The notes under the pieces: generated by a model
Told to the model about the DNA's origin: nothing
The model's input: the letters and a program-made list of their open reading frames with translations, nothing else
The model's database searches: none
NCBI RefSeq assembly: GCF_905397375.1
Contig: NZ_CAJPVG010000015.1
Location: 1-64,000, forward strand
Direction of reading: 5' to 3'
DNA: 64,000 nucleotides
Origin: Ralstonia mannitolilytica
GTDB taxonomy: Bacteria; Pseudomonadota; Gammaproteobacteria; Burkholderiales; Burkholderiaceae
Translations under genes and position numbers: made by a program
Part shown: piece after piece, positions 26,638-36,041 of the stretch
Layout: every line of letters starts with the position of its first letter
Numbering within the stretch: position 1 is the first letter of the stretch

Positions 26638-27897
26638 ATGGCTATCGTTGATGTCAAGGTCCCGCAGTTTTCCGAGTCCGTTGAAGAAGGCACGCTGATC
26701 TCCTGGAAGAAGAAGCCGGGCGAAGCCGTGGCCCAGGACGAAATCCTGATCGAAGTCGAAACCGACAAGGTCGTGCTGGAAGTGCCGGCGCCGGCCGCTG
26801 GCGTGCTGGCCGAGGTGCTGGTGGCGGACGGCGCGACCGTCACGTCGGAGCAGCTGCTGGCCAAGATCGACACCGAAGGCAAGGCTGGCGCTGCCGCCCC
26901 GGCCGCCGCCGCACCGGCGCCTGCAGCAGCTGCACCGGCTCCGGCCGCCGCTGCGCCGGCACCGGCTGCCGCAGCCACGGGTGGCGTGGCCATGCCGTCG
27001 GCCGCCAAGCTGATGGCCGAGAACAACCTGTCGGCTGGCCAGGTGGCCGGCACGGGCCGCGATGGCCGCATCACCAAGGGCGACGTGCTGGGTGCCGTGG
27101 CCGGTGGCGCCAAGCCGGCTGCTGCCGCGGCTCCGCAAGCCGCACGTCCGGCGCTGCAGCAAGTGGCGGCGCCCGTGGACTTCGCTGCCCTGGGCGACCG
27201 TCCGGAAGAGCGCGTGCCGATGAGCCGCCTGCGCGCCCGTATTGCCGAGCGCCTGATCCAGTCGCAGTCGACCAACGCAATCCTCACCACCTTCAACGAA
27301 GTCAACATGAAGCCGGTGATGGACCTGCGAGCCAAGTTCAAGGACCAGTTCGAGAAGACCCACGGCGTGAAGCTGGGCTTCATGTCGTTCTTCGTGAAGG
27401 CGGCTGTCCACGCGCTGAAGAAGTACCCGATCCTCAACGCCTCGGTGGACGGCAACGACATCGTCTACCACGGCTACTTCGACATCGGTATCGCGGTCGG
27501 CTCGCCGCGCGGCCTGGTGGTGCCCATCCTGCGCAATGCCGACCAGATGAGCCTGGCCGACATCGAAAAGAAGATCGCCGAATTCGGCCAGAAGGCCAAG
27601 GACGGCAAGCTGACGCTGGACGACCTGACCGGCGGCACGTTCTCGATCTCGAACGGCGGTACGTTCGGCTCGATGCTCTCCACCCCGATCATCAACCCGC
27701 CGCAATCGGCCATCCTGGGCGTGCACGCTACCAAGGAGCGCCCGGTGGTCGAGAACGGCCAGGTCGTGATCCGTCCGATCAACTACCTCGCCATGTCGTA
27801 CGACCACCGCATCATCGACGGCCGCGAAGCCGTGCTGGGCCTGGTGGCGATGAAGGAAGCGCTGGAAGACCCGGCCCGCCTGCTGCTGGATCTGTAA
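26638..27897 (+). CDS. sucB: 2-oxoglutarate dehydrogenase E2 (dihydrolipoyl succinyltransferase)
   Basis: SucB (OdhB) forms the core of the complex and transfers the succinyl group to CoA. One lipoyl domain (lipoylated Lys in EVETDKVVLEVP, near residue 43) is followed by a long Ala/Pro linker. A peripheral-subunit-binding domain (MPSAAKLMAENNLSAGQV) and the acyltransferase domain with catalytic HRIIDG come next. The length, 419 residues, is typical. The spacing to lpdA (174 bp) is unusually large and structured. Confidence 0.97.
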   Translation: MAIVDVKVPQFSESVEEGTLISWKKKPGEAVAQDEILIEVETDKVVLEVPAPAAGVLAEVLVADGATVTSEQLLAKIDTEGKAGAAAPAAAAPAPAAAAPAPAAAAPAPAAAATGGVAMPSAAKLMAENNLSAGQVAGTGRDGRITKGDVLGAVAGGAKPAAAAAPQAARPALQQVAAPVDFAALGDRPEERVPMSRLRARIAERLIQSQSTNAILTTFNEVNMKPVMDLRAKFKDQFEKTHGVKLGFMSFFVKAAVHALKKYPILNASVDGNDIVYHGYFDIGIAVGSPRGLVVPILRNADQMSLADIEKKIAEFGQKAKDGKLTLDDLTGGTFSISNGGTFGSMLSTPIINPPQSAILGVHATKERPVVENGQVVIRPINYLAMSYDHRIIDGREAVLGLVAMKEALEDPARLLLDL

Positions 27898-27932
27898 ACC
27901 TGCCCACGGTCCTGTTGCGCGACCCGATCTTG

Positions 27933-28051
27933 AACCTGCGATGTTCACCGTACCCATGTACGGTTGCACGTCTCGGATCAACTTCGGGCCGCTCGCAACG
28001 GACGTGAACAGGTTGAAACCGATTGTTGACGTTTCCGCTTGAGTGGAAACG
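27933..28051 (+). repeat. structured spacer between sucB and lpdA (nested hairpins)
   Basis: ACCGTAC (27947-27953) and GTACGGT (27958-27964) form a tight 7-bp hairpin. AACCTG plus GTTCAC around 27933-27948 can pair with GTGAACAGGTT around 28003-28013, enclosing the first. A second hairpin CGTTTCC/GGAAACG lies at 28030-28051, just before the lpdA Shine-Dalgarno. No T-run follows, so it is not a simple terminator. Possible roles are RNA stability, translation control of lpdA or an imported palindromic unit. Confidence 0.55.
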
Positions 28052-28071
28052 ACGGACCAAAGGATTTCTCC

Positions 28072-29508
28072 ATGAGCAAACAATTTGACGTGCTGGTGAT
28101 CGGCGCCGGCCCCGGCGGCTACATCGCCGCCATCCGCGCTGGCCAGCTGGGCCTGAACGTGGCGTGCTGCGAAGGCAATGCCTATGACGATCCGAAGAGC
28201 GAGCCGCGTCTGGGCGGCACGTGCCTGAACGTGGGCTGTATTCCGTCCAAGGCGCTGCTGGCCTCGTCCGAAGAATTCGAGAACGTGAACCACCACCTGG
28301 CCGACCACGGCATCACGGTGGACGGCGTCAAGGTCGACGTGGCCAAGATGCTCAAGCGCAAGGACGACATCGTCGGCAAGATGACCAAGGGCATCGAGTT
28401 CCTGTTCCGCAAGAACAAGGTGACGCTGCTCAAGGGCTACGGCAAGTTCGTCGGCAAGACCGACGCCGGCTACCAGGTCGAGATCGCGGGCAAGGCCGGC
28501 ACGGAAGTCGTGACTGCCAAGCACGTGATCATCGCCACGGGCTCGAAGGCGCGCCACCTGCCGAACGTGCCGGTGGACAACGTGACCATCGCCGACAACG
28601 AAGGCGCGTTGAAGTTTGCCGAAGTGCCGAAGAAGCTGGGCGTGATCGGCGCTGGCGTGATCGGCCTGGAGCTGGGCTCGGTGTGGCGCCGTCTGGGTGC
28701 CGAAGTGACGATCCTCGAAGCGCTGCCGAGCTTCCTCGGTGCGGCGGACGAATCCGTAGCCAAGGAAGCCAACAAGCTGCTGACCAAGCAGGGCCTGAAG
28801 ATCAACGTCGGCGTGAAGGTTGGCGAGATCGAATCCTCCGCCAAGGGCGTGAAGGTCAACTACACCGACGCCGCCGGCGCTGCGCAGGTGCTGGAGTGCG
28901 ACAAGCTGATCGTCTCGATCGGCCGCGTGCCGAACACCGACAACCTGGGTCTGGAAGCGATCGGCCTGGCGACGGACCAACGCGGCTTCATCGAGGTGGA
29001 CGACCACTGCGCGACCAAGCTGCCCAACGTGTGGGCGATCGGTGACGTGGTGCGCGGCCCGATGCTGGCGCACAAGGCTGAAGACGAAGGCGTGGCGGTC
29101 GCCGAGCGCATCGTCGGCCAGAAGCCCCACATCGACTACAACTGCATTCCGTGGGTCATCTACACGTACCCGGAAATCGCATGGGTCGGCAAGACGGAGC
29201 AGCAGCTCAAGGCCGAGGGCCGCGAGATCAAGGCCGGCCAGTTCCCGTTCATGGCCAACGGCCGTGCGCTGGGCATGGGCGCATCCGATGGCTTCGTCAA
29301 GGTCATCGCCGATGCGAAGACCGATGAGATCCTGGGCGTGCACGTGATCGGCGCCAACGCGTCGGACCTCATCGCCGAAGCTGTGGTGGCGATGGAGTTC
29401 AAGGCTGCGTCGGAAGACATCGGCCGCATCTGCCACCCGCACCCGTCGATGTCGGAAGTGATGCGCGAAGCCGCGCTGGCCGTCGACAAGCGTCAGCTCA
29501 ACATGTAA
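28072..29508 (+). CDS. lpdA: dihydrolipoyl dehydrogenase (E3)
   Basis: LpdA reoxidises the dihydrolipoyl groups of the 2-oxoglutarate dehydrogenase E2 and reduces NAD+. The 478-residue flavoprotein has an FAD-binding start (DVLVIGAGPGGYIAAI), the redox disulfide CLNVGC, the NAD-binding VIGAGVIGLELGSV and the catalytic HPHPSMSE near the C-terminus. The ATG at 28072 follows a Shine-Dalgarno (AAAGGA). It closes the odh/suc cluster. Confidence 0.97.
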   Translation: MSKQFDVLVIGAGPGGYIAAIRAGQLGLNVACCEGNAYDDPKSEPRLGGTCLNVGCIPSKALLASSEEFENVNHHLADHGITVDGVKVDVAKMLKRKDDIVGKMTKGIEFLFRKNKVTLLKGYGKFVGKTDAGYQVEIAGKAGTEVVTAKHVIIATGSKARHLPNVPVDNVTIADNEGALKFAEVPKKLGVIGAGVIGLELGSVWRRLGAEVTILEALPSFLGAADESVAKEANKLLTKQGLKINVGVKVGEIESSAKGVKVNYTDAAGAAQVLECDKLIVSIGRVPNTDNLGLEAIGLATDQRGFIEVDDHCATKLPNVWAIGDVVRGPMLAHKAEDEGVAVAERIVGQKPHIDYNCIPWVIYTYPEIAWVGKTEQQLKAEGREIKAGQFPFMANGRALGMGASDGFVKVIADAKTDEILGVHVIGANASDLIAEAVVAMEFKAASEDIGRICHPHPSMSEVMREAALAVDKRQLNM

Positions 29509-29611
29509 TCGCACGCCGCCAGGCGAGCACACGGTGCCCGGTCATCCACAAGATGCCGGGCATCGGTCCATTTGAGCCGCTAAAAGGCCGGCGCTACGCA
29601 CTTTCAAGCAG

Positions 29612-30709
29612 ATGAACGTCCAGGAAACCTACCGACAGGAACTGAAGGCACGGGGCTACCAGCCCGACGAGGCGCAGCAGCGTGCCGTCGATCGCCTGCA
29701 GCAGTGCTACGACGAATGGGTCGCCTACAAGGCTCGGCGCTCGAATGCCCTGCGCAAGATGCTGGTGCGTCCGGACCTGCCGCGCGGCGTCTACATGTGG
29801 GGCGGGGTGGGGCGCGGCAAGTCGTTCCTGATGGACGCGTTCTACAGCTGCGTGCCCGTGGTGCGCAAGACGCGGCTGCACTTTCACGAGTTCATGCGCG
29901 AGGTGCATCGTCAGCTGGAGGAGCTGCGCGGTCGCGCCGATCCACTGGACGAACTCGCACGCCGCATCGCAAAGCGGTACCGGCTGATCTGCTTCGATGA
30001 GTTCCACGTCAGCGATGTGGCCGATGCAATGATCCTGCACCGCTTGCTGGACCAGTTGTTCGCCAACGGCGTGCAGTTCGTGATGACGTCGAACTATCGG
30101 CCTGACCAGCTGTACCCCGACGGGCTGCACCGCGAACGCGTCCTGCCCGCGATTGCGCTGCTGCAGGAGAAGCTCGACATCCTGAACGTCGACGCCGGCG
30201 TCGACTACCGCAAGCGCGCGATGGAGCAGGTGCAGGCGTATCACACCCCGCTGGGCGCCAAGGCCAACTCGGCGCTGCGCGATGCGTTTGCCGCCGTGGC
30301 CGAAGTGCCGGACGAATCGCCGGTACTGCATATCGAACATCGCGAAATCCGCGCCCAGCGCAAGGCGGGAGGCGTGGTGTGGTTCGATTTCGCCACGCTG
30401 TGTGGCGGGCCGCGCTCGCAGAACGACTATCTGGAGATCGCCTCGCGCTTTCACACCGTCATCCTGGCCGATGTGCCGAAGATGACGCCGCGCATGGCGT
30501 CCGAGGCGCGCCGCTTCACCTGGCTGATCGACGTGTTCTACGACCACAAGGTCAAGCTGCTGATGTCGGCCGAGGTGCCCGCCGACGAGCTGTACACCGA
30601 GGGCCAGATGGCCCACGAGTTCCATCGCACTGTCTCGCGCATCATCGAGATGCAGTCGCGCGAATACCTCGAGTCGCCGCGGCGCGACATCGATACGTCA
30701 CTGACCTGA
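29612..30709 (+). CDS. zapE: cell division protein ZapE (AFG1-like ATPase)
   Basis: ZapE is an AFG1-family AAA+ ATPase linked in E. coli to the FtsZ ring and to protein turnover under low oxygen. The 365-residue protein has Walker A GVGRGKS, Walker B and sensor region ICFDEFHVSDVADAM, and the family motifs TSNYRPDQLYPDGL and RRFTWLIDVFYDHKVKL. It is 103 bp downstream of lpdA, with a GC hairpin (29535-29562) but no T-run between, so read-through is possible. Confidence 0.93.
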   Translation: MNVQETYRQELKARGYQPDEAQQRAVDRLQQCYDEWVAYKARRSNALRKMLVRPDLPRGVYMWGGVGRGKSFLMDAFYSCVPVVRKTRLHFHEFMREVHRQLEELRGRADPLDELARRIAKRYRLICFDEFHVSDVADAMILHRLLDQLFANGVQFVMTSNYRPDQLYPDGLHRERVLPAIALLQEKLDILNVDAGVDYRKRAMEQVQAYHTPLGAKANSALRDAFAAVAEVPDESPVLHIEHREIRAQRKAGGVVWFDFATLCGGPRSQNDYLEIASRFHTVILADVPKMTPRMASEARRFTWLIDVFYDHKVKLLMSAEVPADELYTEGQMAHEFHRTVSRIIEMQSREYLESPRRDIDTSLT

Positions 30710-30738
30710 CGGCACCTCCGCCGCCGCGTGCCGGCCGA

Positions 30739-31578
30739 TCAGTGCGGCAGCGGCGGATTGCGGTGCGACGGCGGCACCGGGGCCGGGCGCAGGCTCGCGC
30801 CAAAGAAATCTTGCGGCGCGCGCTCGGTCTTGCGGTTCACGTTGCGGAATGCGCCTTCCACGAGCATCGGCGCGACGTCGCTCACGTCGGTCTGCGCAGC
30901 GATGGTCACGTCTTCTGCAAAGCCGCGTTCGCACAGTTCGCGGCCGGACACCGAATCGAGCAGCCACGTCTTGATCATGCCGGTCTGCGATGCTTCACGG
31001 TAGATCGCGCGCGCCGCCAGCGCCTCGGGCGACAGCGCCTGCGGCAGGAAGCCCGCCACCGTTTCCGACAGGTGATGCACGATGGCCCCGGCTGCGAGCC
31101 AGTCTTCAAGGGCTGGGCGCAGACTGCCGTCCGCCCAGCGCTCGCCCGAAGCGACGACCGCCACGCGCCGGCCCAGGCGCGAAGCGGCTTCCGCCACTGC
31201 GCGCGCATTGCGCAGGCAGCCCGCGAATGTCGGCGTGGAACCCGTGGCCAGCGCCAGCGTTGCCCCGTTGGGGGACGGCAGGACGAGGCTGCTGCCCGCC
31301 GGCAGTCCACGCAGTGACGCCGGCGAGAGCGTATAGCCCGGCTGGCTCCGGTTATTGCCCGCGAGCATGGCGCCGGCGCGCCGGGCAAACGTTTCTGCAC
31401 TGCCATCTCGCCAGGGGTATGGATAGATACGTGCGCCGCGCGCCACGGCGACGTCCACACAGGTGCAGAACGACAGCACGTCGACCACGATGACTGCGTC
31501 GCAGTGCGGCGCCAGGGCAGAGGCCCCGTGCTCGCCCCATTCACAGTGGATGTTGTACAGGCTGAATTCGGTTGCCAC
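30739..31578 (-). CDS. 2-phosphosulfolactate phosphatase family (ComB-like) protein
   Basis: The protein has the ComB fold signatures VIVVDVLSFCTCVDVAVARGA and LVLPSPNGATLAL. ComB dephosphorylates 2-phosphosulfolactate in coenzyme M biosynthesis, but bacteria of this group make no coenzyme M, so the true substrate is unclear. No signal peptide. It converges with zapE (29 bp) and is divergent from ccoI, whose FNR box lies about 130 bp away. Confidence 0.82.
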   Translation of the reverse strand: MATEFSLYNIHCEWGEHGASALAPHCDAVIVVDVLSFCTCVDVAVARGARIYPYPWRDGSAETFARRAGAMLAGNNRSQPGYTLSPASLRGLPAGSSLVLPSPNGATLALATGSTPTFAGCLRNARAVAEAASRLGRRVAVVASGERWADGSLRPALEDWLAAGAIVHHLSETVAGFLPQALSPEALAARAIYREASQTGMIKTWLLDSVSGRELCERGFAEDVTIAAQTDVSDVAPMLVEGAFRNVNRKTERAPQDFFGASLRPAPVPPSHRNPPLPH

Positions 31579-31706
31579 GTCGCGCCCTCCTGTTTGCCCG
31601 GTGCAGTTTTTTACTATAGGCGCCGATTCATTCTTGCGTGAGGGTGACCAGCCGCGGCGAGTGCAGTAATCGCCGCAAATGCTCCCACGCCTTGAATCGC
31701 CAAGCC

Positions 31707-31748
31707 TTGATACGCATCAAGGGCCAGCACGCCGGGGCCCGCTAGCAT
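31707..31748 (+). promoter_or_regulatory. FNR box and -10 of the ccoI promoter
   Basis: A perfect FNR/ANR box, TTGAT-ACGC-ATCAA (31707-31720), is followed 22 bp later by a -10-like TAGCAT (31743-31748). This is class II geometry (box centred at -41.5), with a start near 31755. That start lies just ahead of the ATG at 31759, implying a very short leader and arguing against the ATG at 31747. Confidence 0.75.
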
Positions 31749-31758
31749 GGTCTTCATC

Positions 31759-34290
31759 ATGAGGACCACCCTTGCCCCCAGCCCCTCCCTGCCGGTCGAT
31801 GGCGGAGGGTCGCTTCGCCTTGCGGGGGCCTCGAGCGTCGCTTGCTATCACTGTGCGGCGCCGTTGGAAGGGGCGGCTCCGCTGCGCGCTGATATCGCCG
31901 GACAGCGGCGCGACTTCTGCTGCGCCGGCTGCCAGGTCGTCGCACAGACGCTGCACGCCTCCGGCATGGGGCACGTCTACGACGGCCCCATCGCATTTGC
32001 CAAGCCGATCGACGGCGAGCGCCGCACCGAGGCCGAAGCCGTGTGGGCGACCTATGATCTGCCGGTCATGCGCGAACGCTTCGTGCGTGCGCGTGCTGAT
32101 GGCACGGAAGAACTGGCTCTCGTCCTGGTCGGCATGCGTTGCGCGGCCTGCGTCTGGCTCATCGAGCGTGCGTTGTCGCAGGTGAAGGGCGTGCGTGACG
32201 TGACCGTGAACTACGCCACGGAACGTGCGCGCATCGTTTGCGATGCCGGCGCCACGCAGTTCTCCAGCGTGTTTGCCGCCATTGCGGACGTCGGTTACGA
32301 GGCATGGCCGGACCAGCCCTCGGTGCGCCGCACGGCCGAGGCCCGTGAGCGCCGCAGCCTGCTGATCCGCCTGGGCATTGCCATGGTCGGGATGATGCAG
32401 GTGATGATGTATGCGTGGCCGGTGTATCTGCATGGTAGCGATATTCCGCTTAGCCAGACGCGCCTCATGCAGTGGGCAAGCCTTGCGCTGACGGTGCCCG
32501 TGATGCTGATTTCGGCGCGGCCGATGTTCGTCAGTGCGTGGCAGCAACTCCGCCACGCGCATGTCGGCATGGATGTGCCGGTCGCGCTCGGCATAGGCGC
32601 CGCCTTTGGCGCGAGCGTGTTGGCCACCGTGCGCGGTCACGGTGAAACGTATTTCGACTCGGTGACGATGTTCGTCGCCTTCCTGCTCGCGGCGCGTTAT
32701 CTCGAGCTGCGCGCCCGGCAGAGCGCAGTGTCCGGCGCCGAAGCGCTGGTGCGCCAGTTGCCGGCCACGTGCCGACGGATCGACGCGGCGACAGGCGCCC
32801 TCGAGACCATTCCGGTGGCGCTGCTTCAGCCGGGCGATTGCGTCGAAGTGCGCGCCGGCGAAGTCCTGCCGGCCGACGGCGCCATTGAGCGGGGCGCTAC
32901 CGAGATCGACGAATCGCTCCTCTCCGGTGAAAGCCTGCCGCAACCGCGCGATGTCGGTGCGACGGTGCTGGCCGGCAGCTACAACGTGGCCAGTGCCATT
33001 CGCGTGCGCGTGGGGCGTGTTGGAGCGCAGACGCGCCTGTCCGCGATTGTCGATCTGCTCGAACGTGCGTTGACTGACAAGCCGCGCATTGCGGAACTCG
33101 CCGATCGGGTAGCGGGGCGCTTTGTGGCGGTCGTGCTCGGCTGGGCGCTGTTGGCTGCAGTGGCGTGGTGGTGGATCGACCCGTCACGCATGTTTGCCGT
33201 CACGGTGGCGGTGCTGGTGGTGAGTTGTCCGTGTGCGCTGTCGGTGGCAACGCCTTCTGCGCTGGCAGCAGCCAGTGGAGCGCTGGCGCGGCGCGGTGTG
33301 CTGGTCACGCGCGGCCACGCCATCGAACACCTCGCCGCCGTCACCGATGTGCTGCTGGACAAGACAGGCACGCTCACCGAAGGCCGACTGCGCCTGGTGC
33401 GCATCGAGACCTTCGCCGACGTCGATGCGGAATCGTGCCTCGCGATAGCCGCGGCCATGGAGCAATCCGAAAACCATCCGATCGCGCAATCGCTGCGCTC
33501 GGCCGCGTCCGGATGGGCTGCCGAGCCCGAGGTGTCGGCCGTGACAAATGTGCCTGGACAGGGCGTCCACGCCCGTGTCGGAGACAGCACGATGCGCTTG
33601 GGTGTGCGGTCGTTCGCGGCACGGCGTTATGCGGATGAGCCCCCGCGCTCGCTGCGCTATGGCTGCGAACCGCCGATGCAGGAGGCACCGCCCGATGCGG
33701 CGTGCACGTCGGTCTGGCTTGGCCGCGACGGGTCGCCGCTGGCGTGCTTCACGCTGGCCGATGTGCCGCGCGCCGATGCGCGTGCCTGCCTCGACGCGCT
33801 GCGTGCGCAGGGGCTGTGCCTGCATCTGGTGTCGGGTGATTCGCCTCAAACCGTGCAGTGGTGGGCGAACGGCCTTGGCATAGACCATGCCGTCGGCGGT
33901 GCCAGCCCCGAAGACAAGCGTGCCTATGTGCGCAGGCTGCAGGCGCGAGGCGCACACGTGCTGGCCGTGGGCGACGGCATCAACGATGCGCCGCTGCTCG
34001 CGCAGGCGCAGGTCTCCATCGCGATCGGCTCGGGCGCGCCGCTCGCGCAGGCCGGCGCGGACGCCGTGCTGACGGAGCCGCGCCTCGTCGCCATCAGTGA
34101 AGCCATATCGATCGGACGCCGCACCATGCGCGTGGTGCGCCAGAACCTCGGCTGGGCGTTCGCCTACAACGCGATCAGCATCCCGCTTGCCACGCTCGGG
34201 TGGCTCTCGCCGCTGGCTGCGGGCATCGGCATGTCGGTGTCGTCGCTGCTGGTTGCGCTCAACGCGTGGCGCCTGTCACGCGCGGCTTAG
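31759..34290 (+). CDS. ccoI: Cu(+)-exporting P-type ATPase for cbb3 oxidase assembly
   Basis: CcoI (FixI) supplies copper for cytochrome cbb3 assembly. The 843-residue ATPase has an N-terminal Cys-rich segment (CYHCAAP...FCCAGC), a metal-binding motif GMRCAACVW, the membrane metal site SCPCALS, the phosphorylation motif DKTGTLTE and the hinge VGDGINDAP. The ATG at 31759 is preferred over an in-frame ATG at 31747 because the latter overlaps the predicted -10. ccoS follows 8 bp later, so both share the FNR-controlled promoter. Confidence 0.93.
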   Translation: MRTTLAPSPSLPVDGGGSLRLAGASSVACYHCAAPLEGAAPLRADIAGQRRDFCCAGCQVVAQTLHASGMGHVYDGPIAFAKPIDGERRTEAEAVWATYDLPVMRERFVRARADGTEELALVLVGMRCAACVWLIERALSQVKGVRDVTVNYATERARIVCDAGATQFSSVFAAIADVGYEAWPDQPSVRRTAEARERRSLLIRLGIAMVGMMQVMMYAWPVYLHGSDIPLSQTRLMQWASLALTVPVMLISARPMFVSAWQQLRHAHVGMDVPVALGIGAAFGASVLATVRGHGETYFDSVTMFVAFLLAARYLELRARQSAVSGAEALVRQLPATCRRIDAATGALETIPVALLQPGDCVEVRAGEVLPADGAIERGATEIDESLLSGESLPQPRDVGATVLAGSYNVASAIRVRVGRVGAQTRLSAIVDLLERALTDKPRIAELADRVAGRFVAVVLGWALLAAVAWWWIDPSRMFAVTVAVLVVSCPCALSVATPSALAAASGALARRGVLVTRGHAIEHLAAVTDVLLDKTGTLTEGRLRLVRIETFADVDAESCLAIAAAMEQSENHPIAQSLRSAASGWAAEPEVSAVTNVPGQGVHARVGDSTMRLGVRSFAARRYADEPPRSLRYGCEPPMQEAPPDAACTSVWLGRDGSPLACFTLADVPRADARACLDALRAQGLCLHLVSGDSPQTVQWWANGLGIDHAVGGASPEDKRAYVRRLQARGAHVLAVGDGINDAPLLAQAQVSIAIGSGAPLAQAGADAVLTEPRLVAISEAISIGRRTMRVVRQNLGWAFAYNAISIPLATLGWLSPLAAGIGMSVSSLLVALNAWRLSRAA

Positions 34291-34298
34291 GCGGGCTC

Positions 34299-34478
34299 AT
34301 GGAAACGCTGCTTCTGCTGATTCCGCTCTCGCTGATGCTGGTGGCGGCGATCGTCGGTGCGCTGTGGTGGGCTGTGGGTTCCGGCCAGTACGACGACCTC
34401 CGGGCCCCCGCTGAATCGATCCTGCTCGACCCCGACACGCCTGCGCGCGACGCCGTGTCGCGAGATGGAACTTCTTGA
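34299..34478 (+). CDS. ccoS: cbb3 oxidase assembly protein CcoS
   Basis: This 59-residue protein has one N-terminal membrane helix (LLLLIPLSLMLVAAIVGALWW) and the CcoS pattern after it (VGSGQYDDLRAPAESILLD). CcoS is needed to insert haem and copper into CcoN. The ATG at 34299 is 8 bp after ccoI. It is short enough to be missed by automatic length cut-offs. Confidence 0.9.
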   Translation: METLLLLIPLSLMLVAAIVGALWWAVGSGQYDDLRAPAESILLDPDTPARDAVSRDGTS

Positions 34479-34497
34479 CAGCGCGTGGCCCGCAGCC

Positions 34498-34539
34498 TTG
34501 ATGCACGTCAAGGCCGGGTGGCCGCCCGCTTCTTAACAT
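34498..34539 (+). promoter_or_regulatory. FNR box and -10 of the ccoNOQP promoter
   Basis: TTGAT-GCAC-GTCAA (34498-34511) differs from the FNR consensus by one base. A -10-like TAACAT (34534-34539) follows at the same 22-bp distance as at ccoI. Transcription would start near 34546, leaving a 28-nt leader with the Shine-Dalgarno GGGGAG. Confidence 0.75.
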
Positions 34540-34573
34540 GGTCGTATTACACCAACACTCTTGGGGAGCAAGC

Positions 34574-36031
34574 ATGGAATCGTCCAGCGCGTTGCGGCAC
34601 ACCCAGACCTTCAATTACCGCGTAGTGCGCCAGTTCTCGATCATGACGATCGTGTGGGGCATCGTCGGGATGGCGGTCGGTGCGCTGATCGCGGCCCAGT
34701 TGATCTGGCCGCAACTGAATTTTGGCGTGCCATGGCTGACGTACGGCCGGCTGCGTCCGCTGCATACCAATGCCGTCATCTTTGCGTTTGGCGGCAGCGC
34801 GCTGTTTGCCACGTCGTACTACGTCGTGCAGCGCACGTGCCAGGTGCGGCTGATTTCCGACAAGCTCGCGGCGTTCACGTTCTGGGGCTGGCAGGCGGTG
34901 ATCTTGGCAGCGGCCATCACGCTGCCACTGGGCATCACCAGTTCCAAGGAATACGCCGAACTGGAATGGCCCATCGACATCCTCATCACCGTGGTGTGGG
35001 TGGCCTATGCCATCGTGTTCTTCGGCACCATCGTCAAACGCAAGACCAAGCACATCTACGTGGCGAACTGGTTCTTCGGCGCGTACATCATCACGATTGC
35101 ACTGCTGCATATCGTCAACAACGCAGAGCTGCCGGTGTCGCTGTGGAAGTCGTATTCGGCCTATGCGGGCGTGCAGGACGCGATGGTGCAGTGGTGGTAC
35201 GGCCACAACGCGGTGGGATTCTTCCTGACCACCAGCTTCCTCGGGATGATGTACTACTTCGTGCCCAAGCAGGCGGAGCGCCCGATCTATTCGTACCGTC
35301 TGTCGATCGTGCACTTCTGGGCGCTGAACTTCACCTACATGTGGGCAGGCCCGCACCACCTGCAGTACACCGCGCTGCCGGACTGGGCGCAATCGCTCGG
35401 CATGGTGTTCTCGCTGATTCTGCTGGCGCCGTCGTGGGGCGGCATGATCAACGGGATCATGACCCTCTCGGGTGCCTGGCACAAGCTGCGCACCGATCCG
35501 ATCCTCAAGTTCCTGGTGGTGGCGCTGTCGTTCTACGGCATGGCGACGTTCGAGGGCTCGATGATGTCCATCAAGACCGTCAACGCGCTGTCGCACTACA
35601 CCGACTGGACCATCGGCCACGTGCACTCCGGCGCGCTGGGCTGGGTGGCGATGATCACCATCGGCTCGATGTACTACATGATTCCGCGCCTGTTCGGCCA
35701 GCAGCGCATGTACAGCACGCGCCTGATCGAAGTGCACTTCTGGGTGGCGACCATCGGCGTGGTGCTCTACATCGCTGCCATGTGGGTTGCCGGTGTGATG
35801 CAGGGCCTGATGTGGCGCGCCACCGAGGCCGACGGTACGCTCACCTACAGCTTTGTCGAAGCGGTGAAGGCAACGTATCCGTTCTACGTGATCCGCTTGC
35901 TCGGGGGGCTGTGCTTCCTCGGCGGCATGCTTCTGATGGCCTTCAACGTGTTCAAGACCATCCAGGGCAGCAAGGCGGTCGACGCACCCATTCCTCAACC
36001 CGCGCAGGCACCGCTGGTCGCGGCACAGTGA
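34574..36031 (+). CDS. ccoN: cytochrome c oxidase cbb3-type, subunit I
   Basis: CcoN is the catalytic haem-copper subunit of the high-affinity oxidase used in microaerobic respiration. The 485-residue protein has 12 predicted membrane helices. His ligands appear in LRPLHTNAVIF, WWYGHNAVGFFL, AGPHHLQYTALPDW and TIGHVHSGALGW. The ATG at 34574 follows GGGGAGCA. It starts the ccoNOQPG run, driven by an FNR box. Confidence 0.97.
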   Translation: MESSSALRHTQTFNYRVVRQFSIMTIVWGIVGMAVGALIAAQLIWPQLNFGVPWLTYGRLRPLHTNAVIFAFGGSALFATSYYVVQRTCQVRLISDKLAAFTFWGWQAVILAAAITLPLGITSSKEYAELEWPIDILITVVWVAYAIVFFGTIVKRKTKHIYVANWFFGAYIITIALLHIVNNAELPVSLWKSYSAYAGVQDAMVQWWYGHNAVGFFLTTSFLGMMYYFVPKQAERPIYSYRLSIVHFWALNFTYMWAGPHHLQYTALPDWAQSLGMVFSLILLAPSWGGMINGIMTLSGAWHKLRTDPILKFLVVALSFYGMATFEGSMMSIKTVNALSHYTDWTIGHVHSGALGWVAMITIGSMYYMIPRLFGQQRMYSTRLIEVHFWVATIGVVLYIAAMWVAGVMQGLMWRATEADGTLTYSFVEAVKATYPFYVIRLLGGLCFLGGMLLMAFNVFKTIQGSKAVDAPIPQPAQAPLVAAQ

Positions 36032-36041
36032 GGAGACGAAC

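Noticed and set aside
26569..29532. Open 987-codon minus-strand frame across sucB and lpdA
   Set aside because: Same reason: antisense to two well-supported genes and spanning their spacer, with no recognisable protein pattern.
29535..29562. GC hairpin TGCCCGG/CCGGGCA between lpdA and zapE as a terminator
   Set aside because: No T-run follows, so an intrinsic terminator is not supported; it is only a hairpin.
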